This document shows, one piece after another, positions 23,337-33,045 of a stretch of 35,515 nucleotides of DNA. The position numbers were made by a program, and so were the translations under genes. Every line of letters begins with the position of its first letter. Position 1 is the stretch's first letter. Under the pieces are notes generated by a model that saw only the letters and a list, made by a program, of their open reading frames with translations, made no database searches and had not been told where the DNA came from. The stretch is from DATARH01 sp035309005 (GTDB lineage: Bacteria > Pseudomonadota > Alphaproteobacteria > ATCC43930 > CGMCC-115725): NCBI GenBank assembly GCA_035309005.1, contig DATGFP010000050.1:1-35515 (forward strand). Reading direction: 5' to 3'.

Positions 23337-24896
23337 TCAGCCGATCGGCCGCCACTTGCGGCCGCTGCGCGCCAATAGCTGGTCGGCGCCGTCGGGGCCG
23401 GCGGTGCCGGCCGGATAGAATTCGAGCGGCACGGTTTTGTCGGCCTTCCAGCGGTCGATCACCGGCTGCACCACCGCCCAGCCGGCTTCGACGCTGTCGG
23501 CGCGCTGAAACAGCATCGCATCGCCGATCATGCAGTCGTAAACCAGGGTTTCGTAGCCGGTGCTCGGCTCGGTGTGGAAATAGTCGCGGTATTTGAAGTC
23601 CATGCGCACGCCGCCGAGGTGGATCTCGGGGCCGGGCTGCTTGGCGCCGAACTGCAGCGAGATGCCCTCGTCGGGCTGGATCTGCAGCGCCAGCACATTG
23701 GGCGTCAGCGCTTCGACCGGGGTGTCGCGGAACAGCGCGAACGGCACCCGCTTGAACTGGATCGCGATCTCGGTGGTGCGCCGCGTCATCGCCTTGCCGG
23801 TGCGCAGGTAGAACGGCACGTCGGCCCAGCGCCAATTGTCGATCGCCAGCTGCATCGCGACATAGGTCTCCGCCAGGCTGTCGGGCGCGACGCCCTCCGC
23901 GCTGCGATAGGCGTCGACCGGGTGGCCGCGCACGATGCCGGCGGTGTATTGCCCGCGAACGACATGGCGCAGCGCGTCCTCGTCGCCGAGCGGCAGCAGC
24001 GCCTCCAGCACCTTGTCCTTCTCGGTCCTGACCGCATCGGCGGCGAACGAGATCGGCGGCTCCATCGCGGTCAGGCTGAGCAGCTGGAAGACATGGTTCG
24101 GCACCATGTCGCGCAAGGCGCCCGTCGCCTCGTAGAACGACCCGCGGCGCTCGACCCCGACCGTCTCGGCGACCGTGATCTGCACGTGGTCGATATGGTC
24201 GCGGTTCCACAGCGGCTCGAAAATTCCGTTGGCGAAGCGCAGCACCATTATGTTCTGGACCGTCTCCTTGCCGAGGAAATGGTCCATCCGGAAGATCTGC
24301 GACTCCTCGACGACCTTGAGCAGGCGGCTGTTGAGATCGCGGGCCGAGGGGAGGTCGGTGCCAAACGGCTTTTCGATGATGACGCGGCGCCAGCTTCCGT
24401 CCTTTTCCGTGGTCAGGCCGGCTTCGGCCAGGCGCTCGACGATCGGGCCGAACAGCGCGCTCGCGACCGCGAGGTAAAACAGCACGTTGCCGCCGGTGCC
24501 GTGGGCCGCCTCGACCTCCTTCAGGTGCTGCGCGAGGCGCTGCATCATATCGGGGCTGGTGGCGTCGCCGTCGATGTGGCTCATCCGCGAGGCGATCAGC
24601 CCCCAGGTGTCGGGATCGAAGGGCTCGGCGGCGCCGGTGCTGGCGGTGTCGGAGACGAAGCTGCGCACCCCTTCGCCGAGATGCGCGCGGAAATCCTCTT
24701 CCGACCAGGTCGACCGGTCGACCCCGACGACCGCGAAATTTTCCGACAACCGGCGCGCCCGCGCCAGGTTGTAGAGCGCCGGCATCAGGAGGCGCTTCGT
24801 CAAGTCGCCGCTGGCGCCGAAAATCACCATCGCGCAAGGCGGCGCGCGGTGGCTGCGCGGCGACCGGGCGGCGTGCGGCCCGTTCGAGCTGTCCAT
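23337..24896 (-). CDS. zwf: Glucose-6-phosphate 1-dehydrogenase
   Basis: 519 residues from ATG at 24896. NADP-binding motif VIFGASGDLTKRLLMPALYNL (25-45), substrate sites EKPFGTD (175-181) and RMDHFLGKE (203-211, with the catalytic His), and later YLRTGKAMTRRTTEI match G6PDH throughout. A 20-residue polar N-terminal tail precedes the fold. It makes 6-phosphogluconolactone, first step of the oxidative pentose phosphate and Entner-Doudoroff routes. No 6-phosphogluconolactonase gene follows, although zwf and pgl are often neighbours. The gene begins 5 bases after gnd ends. Confidence 0.97.
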   Translation of the reverse strand: MDSSNGPHAARSPRSHRAPPCAMVIFGASGDLTKRLLMPALYNLARARRLSENFAVVGVDRSTWSEEDFRAHLGEGVRSFVSDTASTGAAEPFDPDTWGLIASRMSHIDGDATSPDMMQRLAQHLKEVEAAHGTGGNVLFYLAVASALFGPIVERLAEAGLTTEKDGSWRRVIIEKPFGTDLPSARDLNSRLLKVVEESQIFRMDHFLGKETVQNIMVLRFANGIFEPLWNRDHIDHVQITVAETVGVERRGSFYEATGALRDMVPNHVFQLLSLTAMEPPISFAADAVRTEKDKVLEALLPLGDEDALRHVVRGQYTAGIVRGHPVDAYRSAEGVAPDSLAETYVAMQLAIDNWRWADVPFYLRTGKAMTRRTTEIAIQFKRVPFALFRDTPVEALTPNVLALQIQPDEGISLQFGAKQPGPEIHLGGVRMDFKYRDYFHTEPSTGYETLVYDCMIGDAMLFQRADSVEAGWAVVQPVIDRWKADKTVPLEFYPAGTAGPDGADQLLARSGRKWRPIG

Positions 24897-24901
24897 GTGT
24901 G

Positions 24902-25882
<981 letters not shown>

Positions 25883-25993
25883 GGCAAACCCTCCTGCCTC
25901 AACTTCGCCGTCCCCGGGTTCGCCCCGGGGACCAGGTGCCGTCGCTCCGAGATGGCCGGTTGAAGCGGCCATGACGAAGCGGAAATCTGTGCG

Positions 25994-28846
25994 TTACGCC
26001 CTCAGCGCCTGCTCGATCGCCTGGCCGAGCTGTTTCAGGCCGGCGTCGACATCGGCCGGCAGATGCACCCGCAGGAGCCGCCGGCCGCGTTCCGCCAGCA
26101 CGTCGAAATCGCCGCGCGCCTGCGCCGCCTTGACGATGCCAAAGCTGTAGGCCTGCCCCGGCACCGCAAGATCCGCGCCATCGTCGCAGGTGATCTGCAG
26201 GATGACGCCGCTGTTGGGGCCGCCCTTGTAGGTCTGCCCGGTCGAATGCAGGAAGCGCGGGCCGAAGCCGACGCAGGTCGCCAGCCGCTTGCGGTCGCGG
26301 ATCGCCGTGCGCAGCCGCCGCAACGCTTCGATATGCGCCGGGTTGCGCTCGATATAGGCGAGGAGCGCGACATAGTCGCCGGCGCCGGCCCGGCCGAGAT
26401 GCGCTTGCAGCGCCGCGACGAGGCTGGTGGCCTTGGGCTTCAGCTCGGCTTCGTTGCGCGGGTCGGCGAACAGCTTGATGCCGTCGCCGGTGAAAAACGG
26501 CGCTTCCGGCGGCAGTGCCCCGGTTTTCTCGTAGGCCGTGGTCAATTCGCGGGTCTTGATCTTGCTGGCCTCGACATCGGGCTGGTCGAACGGATTGATG
26601 CCGATGACCGATCCGGCGACCGCGGTCGCCATTTCCCAGCGGAAGAACTCCTGGCCGAGCTGCAGGGTGTCGGAAACGACGATCCGCACCACCGGCTGCC
26701 CGGCCGCTTCAAGCGCCGCCACCGCGGCGTCCTGGGCGGCATCCTGGTCGGCGGCAAGCCGCAGATAGGCGAACAGCCGGTCGCTGCCGTAGACCGCGGG
26801 AGGTCCGACCGGCTCGGCGTCGACCGGCACGATGCCGCGGCCGAGCTTGCCCGTCGATTCGGCGAGCAGCTGTTCGAGCCACGCGCCGAAATCGGCGATC
26901 CCCGCCGAAGCCAGCACCGTCACCTTGTCGCGGCCGTGGCGCTGGCACACCCCGAGGATCGCGCCGAGGATTACCCCGGGGTTTTCCAGCGGCGGCGAAC
27001 TCGCCGAGCACGAGCGCACCATTTCGGCGGTCGCTTCGAGAAAAGCCTTGGGCTCGACGCCGATCGCGGCGGCCGGGACCATGCCGAAATTGGACAGCAC
27101 CGAATAGCGCCCGCCGATGCTGGCGAGCCCATGGTGCACCGAGCGGAAGCCCTCGCCGCGCGCCATCCGCTCGACCGCGGAGCCCGGGTCGGTGATCGCG
27201 ACGAAGCGCTTCGGCGCTTCCTCGGCGCCGACCGCCTTCGTCACCCGGTCGAAGAAATATTGCTTGAAGATATTGGGTTCGAGCGTGCTGCCCGATTTGC
27301 TCGACACCAGAAACAGTGTGTTCTTCAGGTCGATGCGGCTCTCGAAGGTGCGCAGCTGCGCCGGGTCGGTCGAATCGAGCACGTGCAGCTTGGGATAGCC
27401 GGGCTTCGAGCCGAAGGTCTCGGCGAACACCTCGGGGCCGAGGCTGGACCCGCCCATGCCGAGCAGCATCACGTCCTTGAAGCCGGCGCGCCGCACATCG
27501 GCGGCGAAATTCTCCAGCGCCGCGACGCCCTTCAGCTGCTCGTCGACAATGCCGAGCCAGCCGAGCCATTTCGCTTCGTCCTCTTCGGTCCACAGCGAGG
27601 CGTCGGCATGCCACAGGCGGCGGATCTTGCCCTCCTTGCGCCAGTCCTCGACCGCCGCCTTAGCTTCGGCGTCGATCGCCTCGGGGAGCTTGAAGCTCAT
27701 CGCATTGAGCTTGCCGCCCAAGACGGTGCGGCGCTTTTTCTGCACCGCGGCGTAAAGCTGGTCGGCCGCGTCGGCGAACAGCCTGACCCCGTCCGCCACC
27801 AGCTTCGCGGTAACCTCGTCGAACGCGATGCCGGCGGCCGGCAGCGTGTCCATCACCGCGCGCGCCCCGGCGACATCCTCCGTGAGGCTGGCGCGCGCCT
27901 GTCCGTGGTCGCGAAACGCGTCCATCGTCGGCGGCGGCATCGTGTTGACGGTGTCGGGGCCGATCAGCTCCTCGACATAGAGCGCGTCGCTGTAGGCCGG
28001 GTTTTTGGTGCCGGTGCTGGCCCATAAGAGGCGCTGCGTCTGCGCGCCCTTTTGCGCCAGGCGCTGCCAGCGTTCGCCGCCGTAGATCTCTTGGTAGAGG
28101 TGGTAGGCGAGCTTGGCGTTGGCGATCGCCACCTTGCCCTTCAGCGCCGCCAGACGCTGCTTTTGCGCCGGGTCGGCGGTCGCCGCGATCCGCTTGTCGA
28201 GCGCCTCGTCGACGAGGGTGTCGATGCGGCTGACGAAAAAGCTGGCGACGCTGGCGACCCGGTGCGGGTCGCCGCCCTTGGCGGCGTATTCCTCCAGCCC
28301 GGCGACAAAGGCGTTGGCGACCTCGTGGTAGACCTGCTGCGAAAATAACAGCGTCACGTTGACGTTGATGCCCTCGCCGATCAGCGTGCGGATCGCCGGG
28401 ATGCCGGCCTTGGTGCCGGGCACCTTGACCATCAAATTGCGCCGGTCGACCTGGCGCCACAGCCGGCGCGCCTCCTCGATCGTGCCGTGCGTGTCCATCG
28501 CCAGGTAGGGCGAGACTTCGAGGCTGATGTAGCCGTCGCGGCGCTGCGTCTGCTCGTAGACCGTGGCGAGCTGGTCGGCGCCTTCCTGGATGTCGCGCAC
28601 CGCCAGATCTTCGAACAGCGCGCCCGGGTCGAGGTCGCCCGCGGCCTCGGCCTGGGCGATCAGCGCGTCGTAATCGTCGCCGTGGCCGATCGCCTTCTCG
28701 AAGATCGAGGGGTTGGAGGTGACGCCCCTGAGGCCGTCGGCGTCGATCATCCGGCCGAGCTGGCCGCTCTTCAGGAGGTCGCGGCTGACAAAGTCGAGCC
28801 ACACCGACTGCCCGTATTCCTGCAATGTCTTCAGCGGATTCGCCAT
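25994..28846 (-). CDS. Bifunctional transaldolase/glucose-6-phosphate isomerase fusion
   Basis: 950 residues in one uninterrupted frame. Residues 1-365 are transaldolase: GVTSNPSIFEKAI (41-53), ISLEVSPYLAMDT, NLMVKVPGTKAGIPAI with Schiff-base Lys141, INVNVTLLFS, ASFFVSRIDTLVDE, WASTGTKNPAYSD. After a joint near 366-385 comes glucose-6-phosphate isomerase: LLGMGGSSLGPEVFAETFG, LFLVSSKSGSTLEPNI, FRSVHHGLASIGGRYSVLS, INPFDQPDVEASKIKTRE, and GPRFLHSTGQTYKGGP. It links the non-oxidative pentose phosphate branch to glucose 6-phosphate, the substrate of Zwf. Such fusions are known in some bacteria. First gene of the operon; the ATG follows AAGGTGGCGAG. About 110 bases separate it from gnd, the largest gap in the operon. 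Confidence 0.96.
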   Translation of the reverse strand: MANPLKTLQEYGQSVWLDFVSRDLLKSGQLGRMIDADGLRGVTSNPSIFEKAIGHGDDYDALIAQAEAAGDLDPGALFEDLAVRDIQEGADQLATVYEQTQRRDGYISLEVSPYLAMDTHGTIEEARRLWRQVDRRNLMVKVPGTKAGIPAIRTLIGEGINVNVTLLFSQQVYHEVANAFVAGLEEYAAKGGDPHRVASVASFFVSRIDTLVDEALDKRIAATADPAQKQRLAALKGKVAIANAKLAYHLYQEIYGGERWQRLAQKGAQTQRLLWASTGTKNPAYSDALYVEELIGPDTVNTMPPPTMDAFRDHGQARASLTEDVAGARAVMDTLPAAGIAFDEVTAKLVADGVRLFADAADQLYAAVQKKRRTVLGGKLNAMSFKLPEAIDAEAKAAVEDWRKEGKIRRLWHADASLWTEEDEAKWLGWLGIVDEQLKGVAALENFAADVRRAGFKDVMLLGMGGSSLGPEVFAETFGSKPGYPKLHVLDSTDPAQLRTFESRIDLKNTLFLVSSKSGSTLEPNIFKQYFFDRVTKAVGAEEAPKRFVAITDPGSAVERMARGEGFRSVHHGLASIGGRYSVLSNFGMVPAAAIGVEPKAFLEATAEMVRSCSASSPPLENPGVILGAILGVCQRHGRDKVTVLASAGIADFGAWLEQLLAESTGKLGRGIVPVDAEPVGPPAVYGSDRLFAYLRLAADQDAAQDAAVAALEAAGQPVVRIVVSDTLQLGQEFFRWEMATAVAGSVIGINPFDQPDVEASKIKTRELTTAYEKTGALPPEAPFFTGDGIKLFADPRNEAELKPKATSLVAALQAHLGRAGAGDYVALLAYIERNPAHIEALRRLRTAIRDRKRLATCVGFGPRFLHSTGQTYKGGPNSGVILQITCDDGADLAVPGQAYSFGIVKAAQARGDFDVLAERGRRLLRVHLPADVDAGLKQLGQAIEQALRA

Positions 28847-28898
28847 CTCGCCACCTTGCTTGCGGCCGGCGGCTGGGCGCCGGCCTCGGTTCGCCGTC

Positions 28899-28914
28899 GG
28901 CGGTGCACACCGCC
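28899..28914. promoter_or_regulatory. Palindrome in the leader of the sugar-phosphate operon
   Basis: A perfect inverted repeat GGCGGTG-CA-CACCGCC lies 53 bases upstream of the tal-pgi start codon and is flanked by a T6/A6 run at 28919-28924. It could be an operator for a sugar-responsive repressor or a leader hairpin. The two-base loop makes a simple terminator unlikely. Function not known. Confidence 0.35.
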
Positions 28915-29018
28915 GTCATTTTTTAACAACGTCCGCAACCGACCTGATCGGCCGAAGTGTGTCGCGTTAGCGCCGCCGGCGCAACCCAGGCATCTCACTC
29001 CGGCGCCGCCCAAGGCGC

Positions 29019-30242
29019 CTAGAGCCAGCCGGTGTCGGCCTCCAGGCCGAGCAGGTATTGCCCGACCGTCTCGAAATGCTGCTGCCTTCCCTGCAGCTGC
29101 TGCGCCACCGAATGGACGTCGCGAAAGCGGCGTTCGAACGGGTTTTCGTCGAAGATCGCGGTGGCGCCGGCCGCCTGGTAGAGGATGTCGACGATTTCGA
29201 GCGCGGTGTGGATCGCGAAGGTCGCGGCGAGCCGGATCGTCATGCGCTCGTCGAGCGTGATATGGCCGCGCTCGGCGACCGCGGCGGTGATGTCGGCGAG
29301 CGACCCCAAGAGGTAGCGCCGCGCCGAAGCCAGCCGCGCCTCGGCCTGGGCCGTCTCGCGCTGGGTCACGTTGTTGTTGCGCATCGTCAGGCGCGCGCCG
29401 CGCGGGATCTTGTCGCGCGCCAGTTCGATGAAGTGCCCGAGCGTGCTGCGCGCGATCCCCAGCGCCACCCCGGCGAAGCCCGCGGCATAGAGCGACAGGC
29501 TGCTGAAGCGGTAGAGCAGCCGGCTTTCGCCCGAGGGCGTCTCGCGGCGCGACAGCACGTCGATCGAATAGGCCTCTGGCACAAACAGATCCTTGACCGA
29601 ATACTGGTCGCTGCCGGTGCCGCGCAGCCCGATCGTGTGCCAGATGTCGGTGAACTCGGTGGCGCTTTTGGGAAACAGCATCGTGCGCACCACCGGGCTG
29701 CCGTCCGCGTGCTGGCGCGGCCTGCCGTCCGCCTCGACCACCGGCACGTGGCAGCCGAGCCAGCTCGCGTGGTGGCTGCCGCTGGCGAAGCTCCAGCGCG
29801 CCGTCACCCGGTAGCCGCCCGGCGCGACCCGCGCCTCGCCCGGTCCCGGCCCCCAGGCGAGGATGCCGCGCTCCCCGCCGAAGATGTCGCGCGCGACCTC
29901 GGGCGCGAGATGCGCCGCGGTCATCGAGCAGCCGGAATTCTGGTTGACGCACCAGGCGATGCTGGCGTCGATCTTGGCCAGCGCCTCGATGATCGGCACA
30001 TATTCGGTCGGCAACAGTTCGGCGCCGCCGAGCGGGCGCGGCAAGAGGAGGCGGAAGAGGCCCTGCTCGACGAGCGCCGCGACAACCCCCTCGGGCAGCT
30101 CGCGCCGGCGGTCGATCTCGGGGCCGGCGGCGGCGAGCAGCGGCGCGATGTCGCCGACCCGCGCCAGATAGTCCTGGGCGGCCCGCGGAGCCGGCTCGGG
30201 CGGCGCCCAGGCCGGTGACGACGCGCCCGATGTTCGTGACAT
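29019..30242 (-). CDS. Acyl-CoA dehydrogenase-fold flavoprotein (two-component monooxygenase-like)
   Basis: 407 residues from ATG at 30242 with GAGGAAA about 7 bases upstream. The N-terminal helical domain (PEGVVAALVEQGLFRLLLPRPLGGAEL, ALAKIDASIAWCVNQNSGCS) and central domain (GYRVTARWSFASGSHHASWLGC, FTDIWHTIGLRGTGSDQYSVKDLFVPE) follow the acyl-CoA dehydrogenase fold; the C-terminal FENPFERRFRDVHSVAQQLQGRQQHF-like segment (with ENPFERRFRDVH) fits the subfamily of flavin-dependent monooxygenases such as HsaA, DszC and p-hydroxyphenylacetate hydroxylase C2. The classical catalytic Glu is not obvious. A reductase partner is not seen nearby. Substrate unknown. It lies upstream of the sugar operon on the same strand, 172 bases away. 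Confidence 0.87.
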   Translation of the reverse strand: MSRTSGASSPAWAPPEPAPRAAQDYLARVGDIAPLLAAAGPEIDRRRELPEGVVAALVEQGLFRLLLPRPLGGAELLPTEYVPIIEALAKIDASIAWCVNQNSGCSMTAAHLAPEVARDIFGGERGILAWGPGPGEARVAPGGYRVTARWSFASGSHHASWLGCHVPVVEADGRPRQHADGSPVVRTMLFPKSATEFTDIWHTIGLRGTGSDQYSVKDLFVPEAYSIDVLSRRETPSGESRLLYRFSSLSLYAAGFAGVALGIARSTLGHFIELARDKIPRGARLTMRNNNVTQRETAQAEARLASARRYLLGSLADITAAVAERGHITLDERMTIRLAATFAIHTALEIVDILYQAAGATAIFDENPFERRFRDVHSVAQQLQGRQQHFETVGQYLLGLEADTGWL

Positions 30243-30417
30243 TCGAGGTTTCCTCGCTGCGCAGGCTTGCGCCGCACACCATCCCCGAACCGCACGCCCT
30301 GTCAAGCCGGCTCCTGGGAGAAGCCGCTGCTCCCGATATGGTTCCCGGTATCGTTAACGACAGCGCAACCATCGCGCTCTAGGCTCGCGCCGCGATCGGC
30401 GGCTCGGGTGGGGCGAT

Positions 30418-32907
30418 GTGACGACGGCGGACATGCAAGGCGAGCGAGCGCCGGCGGGCGGGGCAGCGTCGGGGAGCCCCGGTCATTGGCTCAACGCGCA
30501 GCGCGTGCGCGGCTATTCGTGGATCATCGTGGTGCTCGCCGCGGTGCTGTTCGTCGCGTGGATCGGGCTCTCGCTGCCCAGCCTCGTCGACCCCAACGGC
30601 AAGCCGATCGGCTACGATTTCATGGGGTTTTGGAGCGCGGCGCGGCTGGCGCTTGCGGGCCGGCCCGAGGCCGCCTTTGATTTTTCCGCGATCAGCGCGG
30701 TGCAGCATGCCGCGCTGCCGGAAGCGCCCGGCCTCTTCTTCGCGTGGTTCCACCCGCCGACGTTTCTGCTGGTCGTGCTGCCGTTCGGCCTCTTGCCCTA
30801 TCCGGCCGCGGTGGCGCTGTTCATGCTGGGGACGGCGGCGCTGTGGGCCGCCTTCGTTCGCCAAATCCTGCCCGACCGGCGCAGCTGGATCGTCGCCGCC
30901 GCGACCCCGGCGGCGCTGATCAGCCTCCTCATTGGGCAGGACGCGTTCCTCACCGCTTCGCTCGCCGGGTTTGCCCTGATCTGGCTCGACCGCCGGCCGC
31001 TGGTCGCCGGCATCCTGATCGGCCTGTTGGCGGTGAAGCCGCATCTCGCGGTGCTGTTTCCGCTGGCGCTCGTCGCCGAGGGGCGCTGGCGCACGATCGC
31101 CGCCGCCGCGCTGACCGTCGTCCTCTTTGTCGCGGCCAGCATCGCGGCCTTCGGCTGGGGGCTCGCCCGGACCTTCCTCGACAACCTGCCGGTGATCCAG
31201 CATCTGACCGAAAATGGCGGCGCGCCCTTGAGCAAGATGCCGAGCGCCTTTGCCTTTGCGCTGTCGCTCGGCGCGCCGGTCGCGGCGGCGTCGGTGCTGC
31301 AAGGGGCGGTGGCGCTGTTCGCCGCGGTCTGCGTGTGGCGCGCCTGGCGCCGCCCGGACAGCGGGTTCGAGGCCAAGGCGGCGACCTTCCTCGCCGGCTC
31401 GCTATTGGTCTCGCCCTATCTCTTCTATTACGACCTCCTGTGGGCGGCGCCGGCGATCGCCTGGCTGGCGCTCCTCGGCATGAAGGGCGGCTTCCGCCGC
31501 GGCGAGCGCGAAATCCTCCTTTTCGCCTGGCTCGCGCCGGCCTTGATGCCGCCCATCCAGATGCTGACTGGGGTGCAGCTCGGCTTCCCGGCGCTGCTCC
31601 TCTTGCTCCTCGCAGCGGTGCGCCGCGCCGCGCCGCTCGCCCCCGGCGAAAGCCTGCAGCTGCGCCGTGCCCTCGACCTCGTGCGCGAGGCGCGCTGGAT
31701 CAACCGGCGCTCGCTGCTCGTCTGCGGCATCCTCTGGGCGGCGCTCCTGCTTTATGGCTACTTGAAGCTGATTGCATTCTTCACGACGAACGGCCTCGCC
31801 GCCCCGAGCGGCCAGCCGCTGGCCTTCGATTTCCTCGATTTTTTTGCGGGCGCCCGGGCGGCGGCAGCTGGCCAGGCGCAATTCGTATATGATATCCAGT
31901 GGCTTCAAGCGCTTCAGCATACGATCGTCGGGCCGAAGGCGTACACGGGGGGAATTTACCCCTACCCACCGGTGATGCTGCTGTTGTCGCTACCGCTCGC
32001 TCTTTTTTCATATGTGCCCGCACTAATCGTCTGGACGATGCTTGGCGTCGGGTTGGCCTTCGCGCTGCTGCAGCGGCTGGTTGGCTGGGCGGCGGCTTCA
32101 CTCGCGTTGGTGGCCGCTCCGGTGGCATTCTGCGATCTAGTCTTCGGTCAGAATGGCTACTTTACCGCCGCCTTGCTCGCTGGTGGTCTGATGGCTCTGA
32201 AGCGGCGGCCGGTGATTGCTGGCATCTGTTTCGGTTGCCTCGCCTATAAGCCACATCTCGGTTTATTGCTGCCAGTCGCTCTACTCGCTGCAAATCACTG
32301 GCGCGCCTTTGCCGCAGCGGCAGCGACGGTCGCACTACTGATACTTACCAGCCTCATAGCGTTCGGAACTCCTGCTTGGACGGGTTTCCTTGGTTACATG
32401 GCCGTGGACAGAAAGATCATCGAGACGGCCTCGGATTTAACTCGCTTCCCGACTGTCTTCGCTGCGGCGCGTGAGATCGGAGCGGCTCTCGCTCTCGCAT
32501 ATGCAGCACAGGCGATTTCGGGTGCGCTCGCGTTCGCGGCCAGCGTTGTCGTGTGGCGCCGTCCGGGCTCGGACGAGATCAAAGCCGCCGTATTGGCGGT
32601 TGCGATCTTTCTCGCGACACCCTATGCGTGGGATTATGACACGGTGATCCTTATCTTCGCCGCGGCTTGGCTGGGGCGTGAGGGGATGCGGGACGGCTTT
32701 TTGCCGTGGGAGCGCCTGACCGTTCTGGCGCTGTTGACATTGCCGCTCCTGATGTACCTGTTTTTCCGCTTCGGCGGGTTGCCGGTCGGGGCGCTCGTGC
32801 TGTGGCTGGCATTCGCTGCGTTGGTCCGCCGCGCCTTTGCTATGCGGCCGACCACGGATGCAGGCCATGCCAACGGGGTGTTAATTGGCGTCGGTGTAGC
32901 GTGTTGA
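30418..32907 (+). CDS. Double-length GT87-family membrane glycosyltransferase (tandem fusion)
   Basis: 829 residues from GTG at 30418. Two GT87 (DUF2029) units follow each other. Unit 1 (about 30-415) has YDFMGFWSAARLALAG with Asp67, HPPTFLLVVLPFGLLPY and LIGLLAVKPHLAVLFPLAL. Unit 2 (about 430-815) has FDFLDFFAGARAAAAG with Asp471, YPPVMLLLSLPLALFSY and CFGCLAYKPHLGLLLPVAL. The offset is 404 residues. Each unit has roughly ten membrane segments. GT87 enzymes transfer sugars from polyprenyl-phosphate donors on the outer face of the inner membrane. Base composition changes inside unit 2: 42 of 60 bases are G or C at 31501-31560, but third positions become mixed after about 31,860. The last 20 residues look unrelated to the family. 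A usual member has one unit. Confidence 0.88.
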   Translation: MTTADMQGERAPAGGAASGSPGHWLNAQRVRGYSWIIVVLAAVLFVAWIGLSLPSLVDPNGKPIGYDFMGFWSAARLALAGRPEAAFDFSAISAVQHAALPEAPGLFFAWFHPPTFLLVVLPFGLLPYPAAVALFMLGTAALWAAFVRQILPDRRSWIVAAATPAALISLLIGQDAFLTASLAGFALIWLDRRPLVAGILIGLLAVKPHLAVLFPLALVAEGRWRTIAAAALTVVLFVAASIAAFGWGLARTFLDNLPVIQHLTENGGAPLSKMPSAFAFALSLGAPVAAASVLQGAVALFAAVCVWRAWRRPDSGFEAKAATFLAGSLLVSPYLFYYDLLWAAPAIAWLALLGMKGGFRRGEREILLFAWLAPALMPPIQMLTGVQLGFPALLLLLLAAVRRAAPLAPGESLQLRRALDLVREARWINRRSLLVCGILWAALLLYGYLKLIAFFTTNGLAAPSGQPLAFDFLDFFAGARAAAAGQAQFVYDIQWLQALQHTIVGPKAYTGGIYPYPPVMLLLSLPLALFSYVPALIVWTMLGVGLAFALLQRLVGWAAASLALVAAPVAFCDLVFGQNGYFTAALLAGGLMALKRRPVIAGICFGCLAYKPHLGLLLPVALLAANHWRAFAAAAATVALLILTSLIAFGTPAWTGFLGYMAVDRKIIETASDLTRFPTVFAAAREIGAALALAYAAQAISGALAFAASVVVWRRPGSDEIKAAVLAVAIFLATPYAWDYDTVILIFAAAWLGREGMRDGFLPWERLTVLALLTLPLLMYLFFRFGGLPVGALVLWLAFAALVRRAFAMRPTTDAGHANGVLIGVGVAC

Positions 32908-32983
32908 GAACATATGCGCCCAGCCGTCGTCGTTTATCTTGATGGCGTCCGGTTGGAATAGCACCTCCATATTTAGCACTTAA

Positions 32984-33042
32984 GTAACAGGTTACAAAGT
33001 AACAAAATTATGATGAAACATTGAGTTATATAGAGCTAGCTC
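32984..33042 (+). promoter_or_regulatory. AT-rich leader with inverted repeats upstream of the HAD-UbiA gene
   Basis: GTAAC-AG-GTTAC (32984-32995) is followed by a third GTAAC (32999-33003). A perfect 10-bp palindrome GAGCTAGCTC (33033-33042) lies 3 bases before the ATG and could hide the ribosome-binding region. The strongly AT-rich sequence between probably contains the promoter, but I could not choose a -35/-10 pair. Confidence 0.35.
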
Positions 33043-33045
33043 AAA

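Noticed and set aside
26063..28027. 654-codon open frame on the plus strand
   Set aside because: It is antisense to the tal-pgi fusion gene, is rich in Arg, Ala, Gly and Asp without motifs, and is explained by high GC at third codon positions. The same applies to the long frames at 5437-6555, 12246-13367 and 23574-25004.
28899..28924. Hairpin plus T-run as a plus-strand terminator
   Set aside because: No plus-strand gene lies upstream and the loop is only two bases long or needs a shortened stem. An operator in the leader of the minus-strand operon is more sensible.
32914..32961. 15-codon frame after the GT87 gene (ATGCGCCCAG...)
   Set aside because: Too short, no ribosome-binding site of note and no recognised motif. 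It might be the start of a deleted gene, but this cannot be supported.
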